From DASZCR01 sp035942915 (GTDB taxonomy: Bacteria; Acidobacteriota; Blastocatellia; Pyrinomonadales; Pyrinomonadaceae), in assembly GCA_035942915.1 (NCBI GenBank), contig DASZCR010000357.1, positions 1-8,237 of the forward strand: a stretch of 8,237 nt of DNA, in the 5' to 3' direction. Below, piece by piece: positions 1-7,400 of this stretch. Each line of letters starts with the position of its first letter. Positions within the stretch are counted from its first letter, which is position 1. The notes beneath the pieces are model-generated. The model was not told where the DNA came from, searched no databases, and saw nothing but the letters and a program-made list of their open reading frames with translations. The position numbers and the translations under genes are program-made.

Positions 1-2332
1 AGTGACGCGTCTGCTCGTCCGCGAGCGTGTGCTCAGAGATTGCCCACTCCGTGCCGTTGACCCCGTGCATGAGACCCGTGAGCCGATAGCGCGCGACGTA
101 AGGCGCTGTCGGCGTCTCCGGCGTCGCGGTCATCCAGCGGATGATCTCGTTTCCGTAGACGCCCGTGTTCTTCGACGTCGTGAACATCTCCTCTTCGGTG
201 ATCGACTCAAGTCCGCCCGCCGGGACGGACAGCATGTTGACGACGAGGGCTCCGTCCGCTGTGCGGTCGATTAAGTAAGGGCTGCCCGACGTGAGCGCGT
301 TCTCGGCGATGCCGATGGTCGCGGCCTCCGAGACGCCTGCGAGGCGCGAGTACTCACCGTTCCCCTCTTCCTTGTTGAGGTGATAACCAGTCCACACTCC
401 GGCTCCGATGGGGCAGCCTCCGAAGATGTAGCCGAGTTGATTGGCGTTCTCTGCTCTCACCGGCGGCACGTCGGCGATGACGAGGAAAGTATTGGCCGCA
501 AACGGAGGCACCGGGTGCTCCGCGCCGTCATCCTGATGGCCGAGCCCCGTCTGCGTGTAGACGGCTGCCGACTCCGGCACGGCTTTGAATCTGACGAGCG
601 ACTGCAGCGCCGCCTCCTTTGAGACTATCCGCATGCGCTGCGTTAGGTTCGAAAGCACGAGCGTGACAGGGTCGGTCGGGATGAGATGGCGGAATTCAGG
701 CCCGGTGACGAACGTGCGCGGTCGGCTCTCGATGTGCTTCTCGTGGAGCCACCTGAGGCCCACCTGCTGCGCCGTGTCGGCGTCACCCACCTTCGGGAAG
801 GTCAGTGTCTCTGGGTCGTAAGAGCCTGCAATAGCGAGTTGCGCTGGCTCCGTCGCGCTGTGGTAATCCTTGGCCGGGCTCGGGTCGAGGTAGACGACGT
901 CGACGGAGTTCGGCAAGTCCATCGGGTCGGGATATGAGACGGTCGTTGAGCCGGTCGGCCGCTTGGTGCCTTCTTCGTGCGCGGCCAGCTTATCCTCCGT
1001 GATGGTGGCCACGGACGCGCCGCCGCGCGGGACGGCGACAATCTGCCCTCCGCACGGCACGACGTCGAAGTTGTACCAGACCTGCAAGGCCGTGATGTAC
1101 TCGGCGAGCGGCGTGCGCTGGTCAACGATGAAGCCGTCGTCCACGATGCCCGCGAGCGCCGAGAAGTCGAGCCTCGACTCCTTCTCACCGACGCGCGTGT
1201 AGAGGTCAACCATAATCTCGTCGAGCAGTTGAATCTCCGGCTCGACCTCGAACGTCATCTGGCCGAGCTTGCCGTCCTTCAGTTGCCAGTCCTCGAAGAC
1301 GGCGAGCGAGCACTCGCGGTAGGCAGGCGTGGCATCCGCGCCGTGCAGCGCGACGAGCGCCGCCGATTGCACCTGCTCCTCCGAGCCGTTGAAGAACTCG
1401 AAGGGAGCCTGCCCGCCTGCAGCGAGCACGCCTTCGACGAGCCCCGTCGAATCCTGCAGCACCGAGTAGTTGTAAAAGGGGCGCGGGTTGTCGATGTCGG
1501 TCGGGTAGACGCCGGAAGGGTCAATGACGCCCGTAGGTGCCGGAGCACCACCGCCCGCTCCTGTGGCGCGCGCAATCTGGATGCGGTCAATCGTGGTCGA
1601 GCCGACGCCCGCGTAGATGATTTCGATTATGTTGCTGCGGCCAGCCGTCAGACTGATGCTGACCTCCACTGTATCGACCGCGCTGCCCGTCGCCGGGAGC
1701 GCCACAGTCTGCGCGACGCCGTTCGTCTTAACGGTGACGGAGACGCCCGTACTCTCCTTGTAGTAGATAGTTAGGAAATGCGCCCCGGTGATGGTCGCGA
1801 CGACCTGTTTGAACTTGATGGTGCCGACAGCACCCGTGGCCACCGCGCGCCCGCCAGAGTAGGACGTTCCAGACCCGGCAGCGGCCGTCCCGGAGAGTTC
1901 GGCCAGTTCTGCTTCGTAGTAATTGATGGAGGCGTCGGAGCCATCGTCGTTGTAGATGACTTCGAGGTCTTCGTTGACGCGGCGGATACGCTTGATTCTG
2001 TTTCCCGTGAGGAGAACGGCGAAGGTCTTCGTGTAGGTGAAGTTGTTCGTCGGAGGCTCCGCGGCGCGTCCACCACCGCCGGCCTTGCCACCAGAGCGCC
2101 CCTCAGTGTGAGAAACGTGCTCGATGGTCTGCTCACCGTCGATGATGTTGCCGGCGAGACGTGCGCGCCTGCCGTAAACCAGCGGAAGAAATGCGCCTTC
2201 CTCCGCTGTCTGCACGCGCAAGTCGTCGAGGCGGCCGCGGTCGAGCGCCTGCTGCTTCGGCTTTTTCGCAAAGAGCGACGACGCGGCCGAGACAGCGACT
2301 GCGAGTCCTACCTGTATTGCGATGGCGGCCAT
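1..2332 (-). CDS. Tail-tip ('megatron'-type) protein, N-terminal 777 residues, 3' end outside the window
   Basis: An uninterrupted frame from ATG (2332) to the window edge encodes a protein of the RcGTA tip / phage tail J-like class. In order it shows a hydrophobic N-terminus (2-21), DDLRVQTAEEGAFLPLVYG (36-54) and LAGNIIDG (59-66), then a Gly/Lys patch (78-89). A carbohydrate-binding-like insert lies at about 138-257. GADATPAYRECSLAVFEDW (331-349) follows, and then a Phage-tail_3-type domain (about 390-575) with a VPRGGA turn (434-439), SVDVVYLDP (476-484) and ESRPRTFVTGPEF (535-547). LTGLMHGVNGTEWA (751-764) matches the 'LLRG.RGTE' motif late in these proteins. The family forms the distal tail tip and contacts the cell surface. 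No room exists for the glycoside-hydrolase-like TIM barrel of the RcGTA protein. The start sits 2 nt after the peptidase stop. No stop or frameshift is seen, and the gene is cut only by the window. Confidence 0.9.
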   Translation of the reverse strand, partial: MAAIAIQVGLAVAVSAASSLFAKKPKQQALDRGRLDDLRVQTAEEGAFLPLVYGRRARLAGNIIDGEQTIEHVSHTEGRSGGKAGGGGRAAEPPTNNFTYTKTFAVLLTGNRIKRIRRVNEDLEVIYNDDGSDASINYYEAELAELSGTAAAGSGTSYSGGRAVATGAVGTIKFKQVVATITGAHFLTIYYKESTGVSVTVKTNGVAQTVALPATGSAVDTVEVSISLTAGRSNIIEIIYAGVGSTTIDRIQIARATGAGGGAPAPTGVIDPSGVYPTDIDNPRPFYNYSVLQDSTGLVEGVLAAGGQAPFEFFNGSEEQVQSAALVALHGADATPAYRECSLAVFEDWQLKDGKLGQMTFEVEPEIQLLDEIMVDLYTRVGEKESRLDFSALAGIVDDGFIVDQRTPLAEYITALQVWYNFDVVPCGGQIVAVPRGGASVATITEDKLAAHEEGTKRPTGSTTVSYPDPMDLPNSVDVVYLDPSPAKDYHSATEPAQLAIAGSYDPETLTFPKVGDADTAQQVGLRWLHEKHIESRPRTFVTGPEFRHLIPTDPVTLVLSNLTQRMRIVSKEAALQSLVRFKAVPESAAVYTQTGLGHQDDGAEHPVPPFAANTFLVIADVPPVRAENANQLGYIFGGCPIGAGVWTGYHLNKEEGNGEYSRLAGVSEAATIGIAENALTSGSPYLIDRTADGALVVNMLSVPAGGLESITEEEMFTTSKNTGVYGNEIIRWMTATPETPTAPYVARYRLTGLMHGVNGTEWAISEHTLADEQTRH
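1562..1921 (-). other. CBM6/CBM35-like carbohydrate-binding domain inside the tail-tip protein (residues about 138-257)
   Basis: This segment reads like a complete family 6/35-type beta-sandwich: YYEAELAELSG (138-148), YSGGRAV (158-164), GTIKFKQV (170-177), HFLTIYYK (185-192), VTVKTNGVAQTVALPATG (199-216), VEVSISLTAGRSNIIEIIY (222-240) and TIDRIQI (247-253). That is the usual succession of 'yEAE.a.lsG', 'v.f', 'y.l.i.Y', 'v.vNG', 'v.l..G.N.I.i' and 'iDri.i'. It interrupts the expected path from the N-terminal conserved block to the PAYR...FED block, and is followed by a Gly/Pro/Ala linker (258-267). The role is inferred: binding to a surface or cell-wall glycan. The fold call rests on pattern recognition only. 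Confidence 0.7.
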
Positions 2333-2334
2333 CT

Positions 2335-2772
2335 CTAGTCGATAACTCCTCTGAAGCGAAACGCGGCGACGGTACGACCTGCCGTCCATCCCCGGTAAGG
2401 TTCCTCGCGCACATAACCGGGCCGGTATCGCTCGAAGGCATGCACGATCATCGGCTCATAGATGCCCGTAAAGAGAATCCCGGCGTGGCGTGCCTCGTCA
2501 TGGCGCGGCAGTTTGATGAGCACGACATCTCCGTCACGCGCCTCTGCGACGGGTATCTCATCCATTTCGGCCGTGAGCTTTTCTCTGAACTCTCGGCCTG
2601 AAGGTATGCGCTGATACTTACGCGGCGGAATGGGGCGTTGCCAGAGCAGAAAAGCGACCCACTCGACGAGGCCGCGACAGTCGAGCCCCGTGGCGGGGTC
2701 GCTGCCCTGGTGTGCGAAGGGGACGCCGATTTGCGCCCGCGCTGCCGCGACGATGTTCGCGCGTGTGACCAT
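2335..2772 (-). CDS. NlpC/P60-family tail peptidase (145 aa)
   Basis: This is a predicted peptidoglycan-degrading cysteine peptidase of the phage/GTA cell-wall peptidase type, expected to sit at the tail tip and open the wall locally for DNA entry. The sequence shows ARAQIGVPFAHQGSDPATG (11-29), then the nucleophile motif LDCRGLVEW with Cys32, a GDVVLIKL strand (81-88), the catalytic His96 in HAGILF, and a third polar residue His111 in IVHAF. It ends in AAFRFRG, close to the 'AFRFPG' end of this family. The intact Cys-His-His set argues for an active enzyme. The length of about 145 aa is normal for a single catalytic domain, and no signal peptide or binding domain is present, so it must reach the wall as part of the virion. 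The gene starts 4 nt after the hub stop and ends 2 nt before the tip protein start. Its last codons contain the tip gene's likely ribosome binding site. Confidence 0.93.
   Translation of the reverse strand: MVTRANIVAAARAQIGVPFAHQGSDPATGLDCRGLVEWVAFLLWQRPIPPRKYQRIPSGREFREKLTAEMDEIPVAEARDGDVVLIKLPRHDEARHAGILFTGIYEPMIVHAFERYRPGYVREEPYRGWTAGRTVAAFRFRGVID
2346..2351 (-). promoter_or_regulatory. Likely Shine-Dalgarno site of the tail-tip protein gene, with long spacing
   Basis: GAGGAG lies in the last codons of the peptidase gene, 13 nt before the ATG at 2332. The spacing is longer than optimal, so initiation may rely partly on ribosomes finishing the peptidase gene, whose TAG ends 2 nt before the ATG. 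Confidence 0.45.
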
Positions 2773-2776
2773 CGCT

Positions 2777-3706
2777 TTACTTCGCCCGCTTGATGCGGTT
2801 GATCTCCTCGATGTTCGTCACGTAGGGGAAGCCCCGGTGGTTGATGATGTTTCCGAACTTTCGACAGTCGGAGACCATCCGGTTGCAGAAGCGGCGCGCC
2901 TTGTAGGTATCGCCAGCAGCTACGGGATACGGCAGCGGCCTCTGGAGTTTGAATTTGCGCTGCGCGCCGACGTAGGTTCGCACCTCCATCAGACGCCCGG
3001 CGTTCTGCCCCGTCAGGAATTTGACCTCTCCGAAATAGTCGTCTGAAGTCTCCGTCCGCGACGAATCAACGAACTCGTCGTGCGCGCCGTCGGTGGTGAC
3101 AGTGCCGGTGACGCTGTGCCGCCCGCCGTCGGGCGCGACGCCGTCAGGGTCGAGTTTGCAGCGGTTCTCCTCGAACTTGTCGGCGAAGCGTTTGGCGTCG
3201 CACTTCCCCTTGACGAGTCGGCCGATGCGGTTCTGCGCGACGGCCGTCAGCGGGCGCGCCTCGGCCTTGCCCGCCTTCCCTTCCTGATCAACCCGGCCGA
3301 GCCGGCCAGAGAACTCGATGAGTTGCCCCATCTTCAACTCGCGATAGCAGACCGTGAAAATCTCGAACTGCGCGCCTGCCCAGTCACCGGCGGCGAGTGA
3401 CTCCTCGGAGATCACGTCGTCGTCGATGACGAACTGCATCTGCAACCCGGCTGATTCCTGACCCGCCTCGGTGTCGACGGTCGTCGCGCCGGCACCGCCC
3501 GCCCGCTTGAATGTCACGCCGGAGTGGCCGGGCAGGACGAGGTCGCGCGTGTGCGAGGTGGCTCCGACCTTCGTGCCCGCGAGCACGCTGTCGTCCGAGG
3601 CCGTCAAAAGCCAGCAGACGCAGGTCTCCAGCGTGCCGCCGGCCAGGTACTCGATGAGGCTCTGGTCAGTGTATGGGGACTGATAGTTGATGACTTTCTC
3701 CGGCAT
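2777..3706 (-). CDS. DUF2163 / phage_BR0599-family tail hub protein (309 aa)
   Basis: The N-terminal half matches DUF2163: a SLIEYLAGGTLETCVCWLL opening (16-34), SHTRDLVLPG (51-60), GLQMQFVIDDDVISEESLAA (87-106), GDWAGAQFEIFTVCY (107-121), and an FSGRLGRV strand (132-139). The C-terminal half matches phage_BR0599: FGEVKFLTGQNAGRLMEVRT (225-244), QRPLPYPVAAGDTY (255-268) and NHRGFPYV (289-296). In RcGTA the homologue is the hub between distal tail protein and tip. Cysteines at 169, 183, 274 and 281 are placed like the conserved family cysteines and could bind a metal or Fe-S cluster, as shown for the lambda tail tip protein L. I chose the ATG at 3706, preceded by a weak AAAGAAG, because the alternative GTG at 3748 would add 14 residues translated from the heptamer repeat. 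The stop lies 4 nt before the peptidase start. Confidence 0.88.
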   Translation of the reverse strand: MPEKVINYQSPYTDQSLIEYLAGGTLETCVCWLLTASDDSVLAGTKVGATSHTRDLVLPGHSGVTFKRAGGAGATTVDTEAGQESAGLQMQFVIDDDVISEESLAAGDWAGAQFEIFTVCYRELKMGQLIEFSGRLGRVDQEGKAGKAEARPLTAVAQNRIGRLVKGKCDAKRFADKFEENRCKLDPDGVAPDGGRHSVTGTVTTDGAHDEFVDSSRTETSDDYFGEVKFLTGQNAGRLMEVRTYVGAQRKFKLQRPLPYPVAAGDTYKARRFCNRMVSDCRKFGNIINHRGFPYVTNIEEINRIKRAK

Positions 3707-3731
3707 CGCTTCTTTGCAGTGCAAACGTCTG

Positions 3732-3759
3732 CACCTATCACCTATCACCTATCACCTAT
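3732..3759 (-). repeat. Four exact tandem copies of a heptamer (ATAGGTG on the coding strand) in the operon's only gap
   Basis: The plus strand reads CACCTAT four times without a mismatch, with an imperfect related flank to 3767 (minus strand GAGGTGAG). On the coding strand the array contains repeated AGGTGAT, the exact complement of AUCACCU in the conserved 3' end of bacterial 16S rRNA (GGAUCACCUCCUU). The DUF2460 gene stops at TAG (3758-3756) within the first unit. Because the period is 7, each 21-nt cycle also carries TGA TAG GTG. In the hub frame, TGA TAG (3754-3749) sits directly before a GTG (3748-3746). The array could serve as a ribosome-loading and restart zone, or be a neutral microsatellite. 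Confidence 0.75.
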
Positions 3760-4418
3760 CTCACCTCAATCATCAGAATCTCCGGCAGGTCTCCGGCGCC
3801 GGCTTTGACGACCTGCTCGCCCGTGCCGTCGTCTTCCATGTTCATCAGGAACTCGGCGAGCGGGAGCCTGTCTTCGGCGAAGTGAACGGGCACGAAGAAC
3901 CGGCCTGACCATTCGAGCGTCGCGCCGACCGTGGGGAAGTTTCCCGCCGTGAAAGTAACCTTCCCCGTCGTGTAACTAATCGTGTAATGAACACCCTCCG
4001 TCTTCAGAACATTGTTGACGTAAATCTTGACCGTGCCCTGCTCCGGCCGCGTGATAGGACGCACATCCGAGTTGTAGGCGTCCGCATAAGTCTTCGAGAG
4101 TTGAAAGGGCCCGGCCGTGCCGTCGCCGGTGGCGAAAGTCCCTTCCGTCCCGCGCGCGACTTCGTAGTCGAGTAGATCACGCACGAGGAAGCCGCGCGCG
4201 CGGCCTTTGCGTCGACGGTGAAACGAGAGGAGGGTGCGCAGGTCTGTGAGTGAGCGGACGCCGTGCGCGGCATTGAAGTGGACTAAGCCGTCCTCCCAGT
4301 TGGCGACCGCCACGATGGAGCCGTTGCCTAATTCGAGAATGGTCGTATCGTAGCCGACATTTCCGCCGCATCTCTCCAAAGACAATGGATACCTGATGGA
4401 GTCGATCGAAATTGTCAT
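3756..4418 (-). CDS. DUF2460-family distal tail protein (220 aa)
   Basis: The protein follows the DUF2460 pattern. It has an N-terminal T-x-I/V-L-E-L-GNG stretch (26-33), NWEDGLVHFNAAHGVRSL (40-57), a TLLSFHRRRKGRARGFLVRD segment (62-81) matching the family's 'ff.ar.G...gFr..D', then GDG..GPFQLSKTY (98-111), R.IT.P..GTVKIYV (120-134), a G-KVTF strand (152-156), and a closing segment FFVPVHFAEDRLPL (174-187). In RcGTA the equivalent protein is the distal tail protein joining the tube to the tip. By homology it should form a ring at the tube end, in contact with the hub protein encoded next. Residues 195-220 form a short extension after the usual domain end. The start is set by the good GGAGG and the ATGA overlap with the tape measure gene. 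The stop codon falls inside the heptamer array before the hub gene. Confidence 0.88.
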   Translation of the reverse strand: MTISIDSIRYPLSLERCGGNVGYDTTILELGNGSIVAVANWEDGLVHFNAAHGVRSLTDLRTLLSFHRRRKGRARGFLVRDLLDYEVARGTEGTFATGDGTAGPFQLSKTYADAYNSDVRPITRPEQGTVKIYVNNVLKTEGVHYTISYTTGKVTFTAGNFPTVGATLEWSGRFFVPVHFAEDRLPLAEFLMNMEDDGTGEQVVKAGAGDLPEILMIEVR

Positions 4419-7400
4419 CCCTCGCCTCCCCGCGCCCGACGCGCTCCGCGCCTGGCGAGTCGTGCCGCATCACGCTCGATGGCCGCCTCAGAGGCTTTGG
4501 TCAAACGACCGTCTTTCACGTCGAAGACAGACCCCTTGAAGCTCACGTTGATAGTGTCTCCGGCAGCCGCGAACGCTCCGGGCGCGGGTAGGTCGCCCAC
4601 GAAGGCGCCAGCGGCCAGTTGCGGGATGCCATTCGTCACCGAGGCGAGGACGCGCGTGCTGAAATCTATCGCGCCGAAGTCCGGCATGATGCCCGTGCGG
4701 CGAATGAAGGAGGCCAGGAGACCTGCCGTGCGCGTCTTGTACTTGGGGTCGGTCGATACGACCAGTTCGTCGAAGCCTGCTTCCGCAACTTGAATCAAGC
4801 GCCCACCCGGAGAGGCATCAGCGAAGCCACCGGTGGCGAACGCTTTTGGCGCTGGCGTGCGCCCGAAGATGATGGTCTTCAAGATGCCGCCGAGGGCCGA
4901 ACCGACCACTGCGCCAGCCATGATCTTCGTGCTGAAGGCGATCTCGCCCAGCAAGCCAATCTGCTGACCCAGACGTGAATTCGCGTTGGCGAAACCGCCT
5001 GCGGTCTCATCCTTAACACCCAGCGTCGCTGCGCGCACGCCGCCGAATCCGGTCGCCGTGCTGCTCTGAAAATTCTTAATGATGAGGGGGATGCTGCCGA
5101 TGCCACCTTGGCCGCCCGCTGGTTGCTGTCCGCCCGGCTGCGGGGGTCTGAGGATTGACGAGAGAATGCCGCCGATACCTCCGGCGCTTCCCTGCTGGCC
5201 GCGGCCGCCGAGCAGGCCATCGAGGAGGCCGCCCGGCCCGAAGATGCTCTCGACGAAGTTGCTGGCGAGTCTGTCGGCGATCTGGTCGAGTATCCGGTTG
5301 ACGAGCGCAAGCAGGCGCTCGCCGGCGCTGCCCACGTCGCGAAGTATGCCGGAGAGCGTCTCCTTCAAGCCCTCGCGAATGTTCGTATTGATCGAGCGGC
5401 CGAACTCGTCTACTTCGACGCCGAGGTTTTTCCACTCGATTTCGAGGCGCTCGATGGCCGCGAGCAACTCCGGGTCTTTCGTCGCCTCTGCGATCGCTTT
5501 TAACTCTTGGAGTTGGCCCCGCAGCTCTTCCTTGATTCGGCGCTGGGCCTCAATCTTTCGACGCTGGGCTTCCTCGTCGGAGAAGCCTTCGAGCCGTTGC
5601 TGCAGGTCGATGGTTTCTTCGGCGATTCTCAGACCGTCGAGCATCCGGTTGATGCCGGCCTCGACCTGGTCGAACTGTGCATGCTTGTTGAGCAGCCGGA
5701 TCACTTCGTCGAGTTGCCCCAGCGCCCGCGCGGCATCTTCGGAGGTATCCTTGTTCGCTTCGAGCTGCTTTCTTAGCTCCTTGAACCGCTCCGCCGTCTC
5801 TCGCTTCGAGACTTCTGCAGTGTCGCCCCTGAGCGTGTCGAGCTGGTTTCTGATCTCGCGCGTCTGCTTTTGCAGTTCGTCGGTGGCCTTCTGCTCCTCG
5901 CGCACGCTCTGCGCCGTCAGGTCGACGCGCGCGCGCTTGAGAACCTCGATGCGCTCGTTAATCCGCGCCGAGTCGGCTTCGAGCTTGTTGCGCTCGGTCT
6001 GAATCTCCTTCTCTTTCTGCGCTGAGGTGAGGTCTTTCTTCTTGCCGATCTCCGTCTTCGCCAACTCAAACTTCTCCCGCTCGATGGCGAGCAGGTTTTC
6101 TTGCTGGCGAACCTCCGCGGCGTTGGCATCCAGTTGCGTGCGCAGCCTCTCGCGGTAGAAGTCTTTGATGGAGAGCGTCTGTTCATCGAGGCGCTCGTCG
6201 AGCAGGCGAAGCTGGCGGTCGAGGAAATCCTTGTCGAGTTGGAAGCTACTCTCAAGATACGCGCTCTTTAACGCGATCAGAGATTCCTGCAGCGCACGCT
6301 CAATTTCGGCCGTCCTATCCTGACCGCCTCCGCCTTTTCCGCCGCCTTTCCCCCCGCCCTTAGCGCCGCCACCCGGCACGACGGCCTTCACGCCGCCGGG
6401 GTTCGTTACCATGTCCAGGAAGCCGGCGTTCGTCTGCTCGCGGATGCTCTGCGGGCGGCCACCTTGGCCGGGAACACTTGGGGCAAGCCGGAAGACGACT
6501 TTCGCGGCCGTCAGCGCGGCCAGGACGAACGCCTGCATGTCCGGCAGGATGCGCCTGATGATTCCCTCGATGACGAAAAGGATGGTCTCAATGGCTCGCA
6601 GCACGCCATGCGTAATCTGCAGGAAGACGTTCATCGAGGCGGTGTTGTTGCTGATTGAAAAGAGCAGGCTGAGGATGCGCCCCGCAGAGCGCACGATTCC
6701 CTCGACCGCCCCGAAGATGGCGTCGATGAGCCGGCGGTTATCGGCCACGAACCGGGAAACAGCCTTGACACCGGAGACGACGAAGTCGATGAAATCACCG
6801 GCGAGATTAACGCCGCGAACGAAGATGTCGTCGATCAGGTCTGAGAGGGGTTGGAAGGACTGGTCGAGCCGGGCGTTTTTGAAGTCGAAGAGCTGCGGCA
6901 GCAGTTTCTGCATCCGCGCCTTCAGCGCCTCGAAAGCGCGGTCGGTGGCGTCGCCCGAAAAGACGTTGAAAGCTTCCTGCAGGTTGGACTTCAACCCGTC
7001 GAGCGTGTTCGCCGCTTTGGCTCCGGCCAGCTCGAATTTCTCCAGCCGCTTGTTCAGTTCCTCGGCGAGCGTGCCCTGCTGCTTCCAGCTCTTGACCATC
7101 TCGTTCGAGATGCCCAGCACTTTCGCCAGACGCGCGTCCTCGTTGATCGTCCCCTCAAGGATGGCGCGCACTTCCTGGTTGACCTGGTGCATGGGGATGC
7201 CGAGCGCACCGGCCGCCTGCACAATCTGGACGGTCGTCTCTCGTATCTGGTCGAGTGAGAGTCCGGCAGCGAGACCGGGGCCGATGCCGGCCTGGAACGC
7301 GGGCGCGATCTGCTCAAATGTCGCCGTCGTGTTGATGGCGTCAATCTTGAGCTTCTCCATCTGCTCGCCCGCGAGGTCGAGACTCGCGTTGAGCGCATCC

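Noticed and set aside
977..1774. A 265-codon plus-strand open frame, and shorter ones at 1778-2338 and 2-274
   Set aside because: All are antisense to the tail-tip gene, which shows conserved motifs throughout the same stretch. The translations are Arg/Asp/Val-rich with no domain.
1771..2271. Minus-strand frames of 166, 135 and 103 codons within the tail-tip region (1771-2271, 802-1209, 1279-1590)
   Set aside because: They are out-of-phase readings of the tail-tip gene with Ser/Arg/Thr-rich, motif-free translations. The in-phase frame is open across the whole region.
3732..3759. The heptamer array considered as a CRISPR, iteron origin or attachment site
   Set aside because: The units abut without spacers, the array is only 28 bp, and no replication, integrase or cas gene is present. 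Its position between coupled tail genes fits a translational element or a plain microsatellite better.
5079..6002. A 307-codon plus-strand open frame
   Set aside because: It is antisense to the tape measure coiled coil. Its long Ser/Arg-rich translation is the complement of Glu/Arg/Leu-rich codons, and it has no motif.
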